64,000 bases of DNA from positions 289,140 through 353,139 of the forward strand of contig NZ_JOJE01000011.1 in assembly GCF_000720255.1 (NCBI RefSeq). Reading direction: 5' to 3'. The notes under the pieces were generated by a model. It worked only from the letters and a program-made list of their open reading frames with translations. It was not told the origin of the DNA and did not search any database. The stretch's first letter is position 1, and every line of letters begins with the position of its first letter. The DNA comes from Streptomyces griseus subsp. griseus (GTDB lineage Bacteria > Actinomycetota > Actinomycetes > Streptomycetales > Streptomycetaceae). Below, piece after piece: positions 51,112-59,913 of the stretch. A program made the position numbers and the translations under genes.

Positions 51112-51888
51112 ATGAGCACGCCCGCAACCCCCGTAGTACGCACCGAACGCGTCGGCTCCACCCTGCTGATCACCCTCGACCGCCCCGAGGCCCGCAACGC
51201 CGTCGACGCGGCCGTCGCCACCGCCCTGGCCGACGCACTCGACGAGTTGGAGGCCGACCCCGAGCTGCGGGCCGGCGTCCTGACCGGCGAGGGCGGCACG
51301 TTCAGCGCCGGCATGGACCTCAAGGCGGCCCTGCGCGGCGAGTCGCCCGAGGTCGAGGGCCGCGGCTTCGGCGGCCTGACCGAGGCCGAGCCGGCCAAGC
51401 CGCTGATCGCCGCCGTGGAGGGCTACGCCATGGGCGGCGGCTTCGAACTCGCCCTGGCCTGCGACCTGATCGTCGCGGCCGAGGACGCCCGGTTCGGACT
51501 CCCCGAGGTCAAGCGCGGCCTGATCGCCGCGGGCGGCGGCGTGATCCGCCTGCCCAAGCGCATCCCCCACCACCTCGCCATGGAACTCCTGCTGACCGGC
51601 GACCCCGTCGACGGCCGTCGCGCCGGTGAACTGGGCCTCGCCAACCGGGTCACCGCCACCGGTGAGGCCGTGACCGAGGCGCTCCGGCTGGCCGAACGGC
51701 TCGCGGTCAACGCCCCGCTCGCGCTGGCGACCGTCAAGCGCGTCGTCCGCGCCGCCGACGGAGCGCCCGACGCGGAGGCCTTCGCCTTCCAGCGCGGGGA
51801 GATGAAGACCCTGATGGCCTCCGCCGACGTACGCGAGGGCATGACCGCCTTCGCCGAGCGCCGTCCCGCGCGGTGGACGGGGAGGTGA
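51112..51888 (+). CDS. Enoyl-CoA hydratase/isomerase
   Basis: A 258-residue crotonase-fold enzyme: ITLDRPEARNAVD, the oxyanion-hole GTFSAGMDLKA and AVEGYAMGGGFELALACDLIVAAE, and LPEVKRGLIAAGGG with one acidic residue of the usual catalytic pair. It would hydrate or isomerise the operon intermediate. AGGAGAAC lies upstream. The 49-base gap from the previous gene contains a CAGCCGGCA tandem repeat. Confidence 0.88.
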   Translation: MSTPATPVVRTERVGSTLLITLDRPEARNAVDAAVATALADALDELEADPELRAGVLTGEGGTFSAGMDLKAALRGESPEVEGRGFGGLTEAEPAKPLIAAVEGYAMGGGFELALACDLIVAAEDARFGLPEVKRGLIAAGGGVIRLPKRIPHHLAMELLLTGDPVDGRRAGELGLANRVTATGEAVTEALRLAERLAVNAPLALATVKRVVRAADGAPDAEAFAFQRGEMKTLMASADVREGMTAFAERRPARWTGR

Positions 51889-51895
51889 GGCGGAC

Positions 51896-52642
51896 ATGAA
51901 GGCCGAGGACGTACGACAGCACGTCACCACCCCGCTCAGCAGCCCCGCGTACGCGCCGATGGTCCCTCGGTTCACCGACCGCGAGTACCTCAACGTCGTC
52001 TACCGCACCGACCCCGACGCCCTGCGGGCCGTCGTCCCCGAGCCCCTGCGGATCGACGAGCCGCTGGTCCGGTTCGAGGTCATGAAGATGGGCGACGTCA
52101 GCGGCTACGGCCCCTACACGGAGGCCGGCCAGGCGATCCCCGTCAGCTTCGAGGGCGAGCGGGGCGAGTACCTGCACGCGATGTACCTCGACAACTTCCC
52201 GGCGACCGCGTCCGGCCGCGAGGTCTCCGCCTACCCGAAGGTCATCGGCTCCCCGGCGCTCCACGTGGACTCCGGCGCGCTCGTCGGCACCCTCGACCAC
52301 GGTTCGCTGCGGGTCGCCACCGCGACCATGGGCTACAAGCACCACGAGCTGGACCGGGCCGAGGCCGAGGCACAGATCACCGTGCCGACCTTCATGCTCA
52401 AGACCGTCCCCGGCTACGACGGTCTGCCGCGCGTGCAGGAACTCGTCCGCACCCGCATCACCGACGTCACCGTCAAGGGCGCCTGGACCGGCCCCGCCCG
52501 GCTCCAGCTCTTCCAGCACGTGCTCGCCCCGCTGGCCGACCTGCCGGTGCTGGAGGTCGTGTCCGCGAGCCACATCCTCACCGACCTGACGCTGAACGGC
52601 GTCGAGCCGGTCCACGACTACCTGAAGGGGGTTACGTCATGA
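51896..52642 (+). CDS. Acetoacetate decarboxylase family enzyme
   Basis: A 248-residue protein of the ADC fold. The Schiff-base lysine is Lys115 (SAYPKVIGSP), and Glu in SFEGERGEY matches the second catalytic position. ADC enzymes decarboxylate acetoacetate to acetone; family members also catalyse aldol or dehydration chemistry on keto acids. Its place between CoA-ester enzymes is unusual and suggests that a beta-keto acid is released during the pathway. It is eight bases after the hydratase and overlaps the next gene (ATGA). Confidence 0.85.
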   Translation: MKAEDVRQHVTTPLSSPAYAPMVPRFTDREYLNVVYRTDPDALRAVVPEPLRIDEPLVRFEVMKMGDVSGYGPYTEAGQAIPVSFEGERGEYLHAMYLDNFPATASGREVSAYPKVIGSPALHVDSGALVGTLDHGSLRVATATMGYKHHELDRAEAEAQITVPTFMLKTVPGYDGLPRVQELVRTRITDVTVKGAWTGPARLQLFQHVLAPLADLPVLEVVSASHILTDLTLNGVEPVHDYLKGVTS

Positions 52643-53589
52643 CCCGCGCCTTCCGTACCGCCGCCGTCATCGGCGCCGGGACCATCGGACTGTCCTGGAC
52701 GGCCCTGTTCGCCGCCCACGGCCTGACCGTCCGGGTGACCGACCCGCGCCCCGACCTCGCCGAGGCCGTGGACGAGGCCCTGGCCCAGTACGCGCCGCAC
52801 CTGGCCGCCCGCGGCCTGGACGTCACCGGCCTCGCCGACCGCGTGCACATCGCCGCCGGTGTCACCGAAGCGGTCCGGGACGCGGACGTCGTCCAGGAGA
52901 ACGGCCCCGAGCGGACGGACTTCAAGCAGGACCTGTTCGCCACCCTCGCCCGCGAGGCACCCGCCCACGCGTTGCTGCTCAGCTCCTCGTCGGCGATCCC
53001 GTCCAGCGCGTTCACCCGTGAACTGCCGGACGGGGCCGCCGCCCGGGTCCTGATCGGCCACCCCTTCAACCCGCCGCACCTGGTCCCGCTCGTCGAGGTC
53101 GTCCCCGGCGAACGCACCGGCGAGGAAGCCGTGCGGGACGCGGTGGACTTCTACACCTCGGTCGGCCGCAGCCCGGTCGTCGAGCGCAAGGAGATCCCCG
53201 GCTTCGTCGGCAACCGCCTGCAGAACGCGCTGAGCCGCGAGGCGGTGTACCTCGTCCAGGAGGGTGTCGTGACCCCCGAGGACCTGGACAAGGTCATGAC
53301 CAACTCGCTGGGTCTGCGCTGGGCCACCGTAGGCCCGTTCCTCGGCTCGCACCTGGGCGGCGGACCCGGCGGCTACCGGCACCTGGTCGAGCACATCGGC
53401 AAGTCGATGCGGCAGACGGGGGCGGGACTCGGCACCCCGTCGCAGAACGAAGACCAACAGGAACGGCTCATCGAAGCCGTGGAAAGGGCCTACGGCTCCT
53501 CCACGTACTCGGAACTCACCGAGACGCGCGACCGCAGGCAACTCGCTGTCCTGGCAGCCCTGGACAGCGCGGACAAGGAGGAGAACTGA
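52639..53589 (+). CDS. 3-hydroxyacyl-CoA dehydrogenase-like enzyme
   Basis: A 316-residue NAD-dependent dehydrogenase. Rossmann motif VIGAGTIG (residues 10-17), catalytic Ser in LLSSSSAIPSS and His in GHPFNPPHLVPLVE, and the C-terminal EIPGFVGNRLQNAL are visible. The single-domain form resembles L-carnitine/L-gulonate 3-dehydrogenases as well as hydroxyacyl-CoA dehydrogenases. Translationally coupled to the decarboxylase. Confidence 0.85.
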   Translation: MTRAFRTAAVIGAGTIGLSWTALFAAHGLTVRVTDPRPDLAEAVDEALAQYAPHLAARGLDVTGLADRVHIAAGVTEAVRDADVVQENGPERTDFKQDLFATLAREAPAHALLLSSSSAIPSSAFTRELPDGAAARVLIGHPFNPPHLVPLVEVVPGERTGEEAVRDAVDFYTSVGRSPVVERKEIPGFVGNRLQNALSREAVYLVQEGVVTPEDLDKVMTNSLGLRWATVGPFLGSHLGGGPGGYRHLVEHIGKSMRQTGAGLGTPSQNEDQQERLIEAVERAYGSSTYSELTETRDRRQLAVLAALDSADKEEN

Positions 53590-53590
53590 G

Positions 53591-54793
53591 ATGACCACCA
53601 CGTACGAACCTCTCCAGGACCAGCTGGTCGCGGACTTCTACACCTACGAGGCGCTGCTGCCGGACGACGAGCGCAAGCTCCTCCTCAAGGCCCGCTCCCT
53701 GATGCGCGACGAGGTCAAGCCGCTGGTCAACGAGAACTGGGCCAAGGACCGGTTCCCGAAGGAGCTCATCACCCTCTTCCGCGAGAGCGGCCTCGCCGGC
53801 CTCCCCTACGAGGGCTACGGCGAGCACCGCCCCGCCGTCAGCAACCTGCTCAGCGGCACGATGGCCATGGAGATGGCCCGCACCGACGCCTCGGTGTCGA
53901 CCTTCTTCGGCGTCCACAACGGTCTGGCGATGTACTCCATCCACTCCGGCGGCGACCAGGAGCAGCGCGACCGCTGGCTGCCGGCGATGGCCGCGATGGA
54001 CAAGATCGGCGCGTTCGCGATGACCGAGCCGCTCGGTGGCTCCGACGTCGCGGGCGGCATGCGCACCACCGCCCGGCGCGAGGGCGACACCTGGGTCCTG
54101 AACGGCGCCAAGAAGTGGATCGGCAACGCGACCTTCGCCGACTACGTCGTGGTGTGGGCGCGCGACCTCGACGACAACCACGTCAAGGGCTTCGTCGTCG
54201 AGAAGGGCACGCCCGGCTTCAGCCCCGCGAAGATCGAGGGCAAGATCGCCTTCCGGATCGTGGAGAACGCGGAAATCACCCTGACCGACGTCCGGGTGCC
54301 GGAAGCCGACCGCCTGCAGAACATCAACTCCTTCCGCGACGTCGCGGAGATCCTGCGCGCCACCCGCGGCGGGGTGGCCTGGCAGGCGCTGGGCGTCATG
54401 GTCGGCGCCTACGAACTGGCCCTGGACTACGCCCGGGAGCGCAGCCAGTTCGGCCGTCCGATCGGCGGCTTCCAGCTGGTGCAGGACCTGCTGGTCAAGA
54501 GCCTGGGCAACATCACCGCCTCCTGGGGCATGCTGGTGCAGCTCGCCCGGCTGCAGGACGCCGGCGTCTTCCGTGACGAACACTCCGCCCTGGCCAAGGC
54601 GTTCGTCACCTCGCGGATGCGGGAGGTCGTCGGCTGGAGCCGGGAGATCTTCGGCGGCAACGGCATCCTCCTGGACCACGACATCGCCCGGTTCTTCGCC
54701 GACGCCGAGGCGATCTACTCCTTCGAGGGCACGCGCGAGATGAACACCCTGATCGTGGGCAAGTCGATCACCGGTCAGAGTGCCTTCGTGTGA
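53591..54793 (+). CDS. Acyl-CoA dehydrogenase, glutaryl-CoA-dehydrogenase-like
   Basis: A 400-residue FAD enzyme. AFAMTEPLGGSDVAGGMRT and WIGNATFADYVVVWA bind flavin and substrate; the base is Glu379 (YSFEGTREMNTLIVG). RATRGGVAW resembles the glutaryl-CoA dehydrogenase region. It would oxidise an acyl-CoA to the enoyl-CoA, perhaps with decarboxylation. Last gene of the operon, followed by a terminator. Confidence 0.88.
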   Translation: MTTTYEPLQDQLVADFYTYEALLPDDERKLLLKARSLMRDEVKPLVNENWAKDRFPKELITLFRESGLAGLPYEGYGEHRPAVSNLLSGTMAMEMARTDASVSTFFGVHNGLAMYSIHSGGDQEQRDRWLPAMAAMDKIGAFAMTEPLGGSDVAGGMRTTARREGDTWVLNGAKKWIGNATFADYVVVWARDLDDNHVKGFVVEKGTPGFSPAKIEGKIAFRIVENAEITLTDVRVPEADRLQNINSFRDVAEILRATRGGVAWQALGVMVGAYELALDYARERSQFGRPIGGFQLVQDLLVKSLGNITASWGMLVQLARLQDAGVFRDEHSALAKAFVTSRMREVVGWSREIFGGNGILLDHDIARFFADAEAIYSFEGTREMNTLIVGKSITGQSAFV

Positions 54794-54815
54794 GCCCCTG
54801 CCCCATCTGCGAACC

Positions 54816-54842
54816 AACCCCCAGGTCGTTGACCTGGGGGTT
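54816..54842 (+). terminator. Terminator ending the acyl-CoA operon
   Basis: AACCCCCAGGTC and GACCTGGGGGTT form a perfect 12-bp stem around GTT, then TCGTCGT. It also lies 24 bases beyond the stop of GH97 copy B on the minus strand and could serve both. Confidence 0.85.
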
Positions 54843-54866
54843 CGTCGTCATGCCCGGTGACCTGGC

Positions 54867-56634
54867 TCAGCTCGGCCTGAGGATGACCGCCTGGCCGCCC
54901 GCGGGTGCCATCGCCACGCTCAGCGTGGTCGCCGCGGTGACCGACTGGGTGCTGACGACAACGGGGGTCTGGTACGGACTGGTTCCGGGAGCCCCGTCGG
55001 CGTAGACCGTCGCCGTGTAGGTGCCGCTGCCCAGGAAGGACAGCGGGAGCGACAGGGTCCGGGCCGTCTCGTTGGTCATCGCGCCGAGGAACCAGGTGGA
55101 GCCGCTCCGCCGGGCGACGGCCACGTACTGGCCGATCGACCCGGTGAGGGTGCGGCTCTCGTCCCAGGTGGTGGGAACGGCGTTGAACCAGGGGAGGCCG
55201 GGCCAGTTGGCGGTGTTGGCGTACTTCGACAGGTTGTTGTCGTACCAGAAGAGGAAGTTGAGCGGCTGGTAGTAGACGGCGGCCATGGCCATCTGGTGCA
55301 CGTTGGTCGTCTTGTCACGCGACTGCCCGTAGCAGATGGTGTAGTCGAGGGGGCCGCCGATGTTGCGGGCGAAGGGCAGGGTCACGTTGTGCGTGGCGGT
55401 GGGGAAGTTCTCGTTGCCGCGGACGCCTTCGAGGCTGATCCAGTTCGGGTAGGTGCGCTCGTAGCCGAACGGCCGGACGTCGTCGTGCATGTCGATCAGC
55501 AGCTGGTATGGCGGCGATCGGCTTCGTCGCGTCGGGGGTGGAGAACTCGGGGCCGTACCAGCCGGCGTCGTACTCGATGTACTGCAGGCCGCGGGCCACG
55601 GCGAAGTCGACGCCCGCGAGTCCGGCGGCGGTGGTGAGTTCGCAGCGGAAGACCTTGCCGGGCTTGATCCAGGAGGTGTCGGCGAGGGCGCTGGGCGGGG
55701 CCAGGTTGAGCACGAGCTCGGCGTTGTCGACCAGCTCCGCGTGGGTGGAGCCGATGACCACCGCGCGCCAGGGGGTGGCGAACGGGGTGGTGACGGTGGA
55801 GGTCGTCGCGACCGGGCCGCTGCCGCGGGCGGTGTGCTCCATCAGGAAGGTGGTGAGGGCGTTGGGCTGCCCGCTGACCGAACTGAGCATCAGCCGGGGG
55901 AAGTTGACGCGGGACGACTCACAGATGCAGGCGATGACACCACTGGCGAGGGTGGCGGTCAGCGGGAGGTCGGTGAGGGGGCCGTTGTCCGTGCTGGAGG
56001 TGCCGGTGACGGGGATGGAGCCCGGGGCGACCGGGTTGTAGTCGTTCTCGTCGCGGGCGCTGTAGACGAGGGTGTTGTCGGGGAAGACGAACGTGGTGAG
56101 CTCGTCGGAGATGGTGGCGGTGCCCTTGTCGAGCAGGACGTAGCGCAGGGCGACACCGGCGTTGTAGGCGCGGGCCTGGACGCTGAAGTGGACTCCGGAG
56201 GCGTTGTCCTGGAGGTTCCAGCGCTGTTCCTGGTAGTTGTCCGTGATGGTCGTGTTGCGTCCGTAGGCCGGGTTCCACGTGGTGTTGACCGTCCAGTGCT
56301 GGTTCAGGGTCACCGTGACGTTGTTGCCGAGGGTGGTCCCGTTGCTCAGCTTGAGCCCGAGGGGTGAGGTGGCGATCACGGTGCTGCCGCCGCGCAGCAC
56401 GGACCACTGGAGTGCTCCGCTCACCACCGACAGGGTGACGGACGTCCGGCCGTCGGGCGAGGTCGCCCGGACCGAGGCGTCCGCCGCGTAGGCGGGGCGC
56501 GCGGCCGCGATGCCCGCCGCCGCCATCCCGGCGGTGACGATCACGCCCTTGAGTATCCCTCTGCGGGAGACACCCGTCGGCTGCCCGGCTCCACCCGAGG
56601 AGGATTCTTCCTCCTCGCCGGCACTTCCCATCAT
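54867..56634 (-). pseudogene. GH97 glycosidase, copy B, interrupted in the catalytic barrel
   Basis: Paralog of 44637-46357, roughly 85-90% identical in the C-terminal part by eye. The first frame runs from ATG 56634 (Tat-type VSRRGILKG after an acidic lead) to FSTPDATKPIAAI; the remainder, from LLIDMHDDVRP, is in another frame starting at about 55508. Copy B keeps about 20 bases more than copy A before the same right-hand joining point (TACCAGCTGCTGATC). The central barrel section is missing from both. Inactive unless the assembly is wrong. Confidence 0.8.
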
Positions 56635-56699
56635 GAGCGGACCCTCTTCCTCGAGGACGGTACGACAACGGACCACACCTTCAAACAAAACCTGTCGGT

Positions 56700-56713
56700 A
56701 GTAAACGTTTGTT
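56700..56713. promoter_or_regulatory. LacI-like operator before GH97 copy B
   Basis: AGTAAACGTTTGTT with the perfect core AAACGTTT, similar to the palindrome at 46385. The 403-base gap 56635-57037 is A+T-rich at 56680-56760 and 56860-56920, consistent with divergent promoters, and shows no other recognised feature. Confidence 0.55.
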
Positions 56714-57037
56714 GGTGTTGGAGAAGTTGTAGATGTGGTCCGGTTGTGAGTCAACGAGTTGGCCGGAAGGTCACTTGACTGTTACGCGCGACCGCCGTTG
56801 CGACCCTCTCCGCCGACACGCACGACGGCGGTGCGGCTGACTGCCCTGACTGCACTTTCAGTTCTTCGTCACCTGTTTAAGCGGTGATGTAATGCTTGCA
56901 GTTTTCGCCGGTCACCCCTCAAGAAGGTTGAGATGGTGGACCGTCGAAGCTCTGTCACCGTCTTGACCGGTGACGCGCGCCATGCGACAGTCAATCGACG
57001 GACGGCCGGTGCACGTGAACGCACGGAGGGGATTCAC

Positions 57038-58072
57038 ATGATCGACAGGCGTGGCTTCGGAAAGGCCCTGGGGTTGGGTGCGGGTGCGGCGGTCGCCTCA
57101 CTGACCGGTGTGCGGACCGCGTCCGCGGCTTCGCCTGTCGCCGAGGTCGTCCCAGGCGCGCAATACACCGGTTTTCCACAGCTGAAGCAGATCAGGGCCG
57201 GCCTGCTGAACGTCGGCTACGCCGAACTGGGCCCCGCCCGCGGTCCCGTGGTCATCTGCCTGCACGGCTGGCCGTACGACATCCACAGCTATGTGGACGT
57301 CGCCCCGCTGCTGGCCGAGGAGGGGTACCGCGTGATCGTCCCGTATCTGCGCGGCCACGGCACGACACGCTTCCTGTCCGAGCGGACGTTCCGGAACGCG
57401 CAGCAGTCGGCGATCGCCCTCGACATCATCTCCCTGATGGACGCCCTGAAGATCGAGAAGGCAGTGCTCGCCGGCTTCGACTGGGGATCGCGGACCGCCG
57501 ACATCATCGCCGCGCTGTGGCCCGAACGCTGCAAGGCGCTCGTGTCGGTGAGCGGCTACCTCATCACCAACCTGGAGGCCAACCTGAAGCCGCTGGCGCC
57601 CCAGGCCGAACACGCGTGGTGGTACCAGTACTACTTCGCCACCGAGCGGGGCCGGCTCGCCATGGAGGACAAGACCCTGCGCCACGACCTGACCAGGCTC
57701 GTCTGGGACACCGTCTCCCCGACGTGGGACTTCGACGACGCCACCTTCGAGCGTACGGCGGCGGCCTTCGACAACCCCGACTACGCGGCCGTCGTTCTCC
57801 ACAACTACCGCTGGCGCCTGAGCCTGGCCGACGGGGAGCGCCGCTATGACGGGCTCGAGAAGCGGCTTGCCGCACGGCCGGTCATCGAGGTCCCCACCAT
57901 CACCCTCGACGCGGAACGGGACCCCTTCACCCCACCGGGCGACGGCGGTTCGTACCGGGACAGGTTCACGGGCGGCTACGAGCACCGGACCCTGCCGGGG
58001 ACCGGCCACAACGTGCCCCAGGAGGCACCGGGGGCGTTCGCCCGGGCGGTCGTCGACGTGGACCACTTCTGA
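57038..58072 (+). CDS. Tat-exported alpha/beta hydrolase with an Asp nucleophile
   Basis: A 344-residue protein with a twin-arginine signal (DRRGFGKALGLG). The alpha/beta-hydrolase fold has HGWP (oxyanion hole, residues 76-79), Asp148 at the nucleophile elbow (AGFDWGSRTA), an acid in LDAERDPF and His in GTGHNVP. Asp at this position is typical of epoxide hydrolases and haloalkane dehalogenases, so a soluble-epoxide-hydrolase-like activity outside the membrane is likely. GGAGGGG precedes ATG 57038. Confidence 0.82.
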   Translation: MIDRRGFGKALGLGAGAAVASLTGVRTASAASPVAEVVPGAQYTGFPQLKQIRAGLLNVGYAELGPARGPVVICLHGWPYDIHSYVDVAPLLAEEGYRVIVPYLRGHGTTRFLSERTFRNAQQSAIALDIISLMDALKIEKAVLAGFDWGSRTADIIAALWPERCKALVSVSGYLITNLEANLKPLAPQAEHAWWYQYYFATERGRLAMEDKTLRHDLTRLVWDTVSPTWDFDDATFERTAAAFDNPDYAAVVLHNYRWRLSLADGERRYDGLEKRLAARPVIEVPTITLDAERDPFTPPGDGGSYRDRFTGGYEHRTLPGTGHNVPQEAPGAFARAVVDVDHF

Positions 58073-58140
58073 CCGCTTTGTCACCTGCTCGGTAGGTGAC
58101 TGTTCTTACCCGGAATCCCGAGACGGAACGGAGTACGGCC

Positions 58141-58335
58141 ATGGAAAGCCGGCAAGGCACGGACGACGCGGCGGTGGCACGGCGGGCGCGGTACGGCAGG
58201 CTGCCCGACCGGGTCGGCCACGACGAACTGGTGGAAGAGAAGAGGGCTGTGCCGAACGATCCGACGCGGTACGCCCACGACCCCGAGGCATCGTGGAGGT
58301 CCTTCGCCTGTCTCGCCGCAGACCTGGGCCTCTGA
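58141..58335 (+). CDS. Small hydrophilic protein of unknown function
   Basis: A 64-residue charged protein (VARRARYGRLPDRVGHDELVEEKR; ends WRSFACLAADLGL). CGGAG lies before ATG 58141. It shows good codon bias but no family I know. Located between the hydrolase and the CGNR regulator. Confidence 0.5.
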   Translation: MESRQGTDDAAVARRARYGRLPDRVGHDELVEEKRAVPNDPTRYAHDPEASWRSFACLAADLGL

Positions 58336-58379
58336 GTCGGAATCTTGCCCGTATCTCGGTCACCGGTCAGAATGGTGAC

Positions 58380-58928
58380 ATGAACCTCGATCATGTCTTC
58401 GTGTGCGGCGACCCGGCGCTCGACTTCGCGGCCACGCTCCGCGCACGCCGATCGGCACGTTTCGAGATGTTCGTGACGCCGGACAGGCTGAACGCATGGT
58501 ACGTGGAGTCAGGCATCGTCGACGCGGTCTCGCCCGGTCGGGAGGCCGACGTGGAGCAGGCGAGGACCGTGCGGGAAGCCGTCTACCGGCTGGTCACCGC
58601 GCGTCGGCTCGGGGAGGAGTTCGACGGGGCGGCGCTGACGGTGGTGAACAACGCGGCGCGCAAGTCGCCGCCGGTACCGCAGCTCACTCCGGCGGGCCGG
58701 TGGACGCAGGCGACGCCGGAAGAGGCCCTCTCGATGGTGGCCCGCCACGCCATCGAGCTCCTGAGCGGACCGGACGTGCCCCTGCTCAAGGAGTGCGGGA
58801 ACCCGGAGTGCACCCGCACCTACATCGACCGCTCACGGGGCATGCGCCGACAGTGGTGCGGGATGGAGTCCTGCGGCAACAGGATCAAGGCGGCCGCGTA
58901 CCGGGCCCGCAAGAAGACCGAGCTGTAG
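58380..58928 (+). CDS. CGNR zinc-finger transcriptional regulator
   Basis: A 182-residue protein with an N-terminal ABATE (putative stress-response) domain (VCGDPALDFAATL) and a C-terminal zinc finger with CGNPECTRTYIDRS and CGMESCGNRIKAAAYRAR, containing the CGNR motif. Such regulators are thought to sense stress through the N-terminal domain. ATG 58380 is close to a likely transcription start, so the mRNA may be leaderless. Confidence 0.85.
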   Translation: MNLDHVFVCGDPALDFAATLRARRSARFEMFVTPDRLNAWYVESGIVDAVSPGREADVEQARTVREAVYRLVTARRLGEEFDGAALTVVNNAARKSPPVPQLTPAGRWTQATPEEALSMVARHAIELLSGPDVPLLKECGNPECTRTYIDRSRGMRRQWCGMESCGNRIKAAAYRARKKTEL

Positions 58929-58933
58929 AGGCG

Positions 58934-59359
58934 TCAGGCGGGCTGCGGGGCGGGCGTTGCCGGAGCGGCCGCGGCCTTGCGGGTCTCGCGCATGATCAGC
59001 AGGCCGTTGCCCACCATCAGTGTCGCGGTCAGGCAGTGGACGCCGAGCGCGGTGGCCACGGAGCCGTGGTGGGCCAGAACGGTGGCCATGTCGCCGTACG
59101 CGGCGAGGGCCTCCACCAGCAGCACCCAGCCCAGCGCCCGGCGGTGGCCCGTCACCAGCAGGATGCCCAGGACCAGGGCCAGGACGACGTCGCGGATCCC
59201 CTTGATGATCAGGAAGCCGTCGCCGTCGCCGGACGGCCGGCTCGGCAGGCCGAAGCCCGGCGCCGTCGTCTCCGGGCTCACGATGAAGTCCGTGCCGAAC
59301 CAGAGGATGAAGAGGATGAAGGCGGCGGTCAGGGCGGTGTTGATCTTCTTCAGTGACAT
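58934..59359 (-). CDS. DUF4267 membrane protein
   Basis: A 141-residue protein with about four helices and the DUF4267 pattern LIIKGIRDVVLALVLGIL and GHRRALGWVLLVEALAAYGD. Second gene after DUF1772, 15 bases between them, in a unit divergent from a TetR regulator. Function unknown; families of this kind often detoxify or exclude small hydrophobic compounds. Confidence 0.82.
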   Translation of the reverse strand: MSLKKINTALTAAFILFILWFGTDFIVSPETTAPGFGLPSRPSGDGDGFLIIKGIRDVVLALVLGILLVTGHRRALGWVLLVEALAAYGDMATVLAHHGSVATALGVHCLTATLMVGNGLLIMRETRKAAAAPATPAPQPA

Positions 59360-59374
59360 CGTTCTTCTCCGGGC

Positions 59375-59821
59375 TCAGGCGAGGGCGGCGACCAGCAGGG
59401 TGAAGGCGGCGATGAGGACGGCGACGCGGGCGTAGTGGTAGCGGTCCCAGCGGTTCATCTGCTCCTTCCAGTCGGCCGGCCGGTTGTCAGGGGTCCATGT
59501 CTTGCCCTGGTTGTTGATCGGGACCAGCAGCAGAAGCGACATGATCACGCTGAGGATCAGCAGCGCGCCGGCGGTCACGACGAGGCCGGTGCCGTGGTGG
59601 TGCCACCTGGCGGCAGCCCAGATGCAGACGAGGACGAGTGAGCCGATGTACCAGACCGGCATCACGGCGCCGAGCATCCGGCCCCCGTAGGCGCGGCCGA
59701 GTTGGTCGCTGTCCTCCGGGAGGGCGTTGAGGATCCGGTTGATGACGAAGGCGACGGAGAACTCCACCCCCACCATCAGGCCGACGACCACGGTGGTGAA
59801 GACCTCAAGTGCGTTGAGCAT
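59375..59821 (-). CDS. DUF1772 membrane protein (anthrone-oxygenase-like)
   Basis: A 148-residue protein with four helices. VGVEFSVAFVINRIL, LVPINNQGKTWTPDNRP and WKEQMNRWDRYHYAR are DUF1772 signatures; the family includes anthrone oxygenases. Divergent from the TetR gene, with the operators between. Confidence 0.85.
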   Translation of the reverse strand: MLNALEVFTTVVVGLMVGVEFSVAFVINRILNALPEDSDQLGRAYGGRMLGAVMPVWYIGSLVLVCIWAAARWHHHGTGLVVTAGALLILSVIMSLLLLVPINNQGKTWTPDNRPADWKEQMNRWDRYHYARVAVLIAAFTLLVAALA

Positions 59822-59837
59822 GATGACCCCTCCTGGT

Positions 59838-59904
59838 ATCTAGCGGCGCTAGATGATGAGTCAACGCTAGTACTACTGCCGCTTGATTGTCTAGCGGTGC
59901 TAGG
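59838..59904. promoter_or_regulatory. Paired TetR operators
   Basis: ATCTAGC-GGC-GCTAGAT (59838-59854) is a perfect 7-bp palindrome and TCTAGC-GGT-GCTAGG (59890-59904) a close copy. They lie 17 and 10 bases from the two divergent start codons. TAGGAT at 59901-59906 is a probable -10 of the tetR gene and overlaps the second operator, so TetR should repress both directions. Confidence 0.8.
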
Positions 59905-59913
59905 ATTCGAATC

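Noticed and set aside
49893..54793. Assignment of the operon as the classical carnitine (cai) pathway
   Set aside because: CoA transferase and hydratase are related to CaiB and CaiD, but the ADC-fold enzyme and lack of a CaiC ligase or transporter do not fit.
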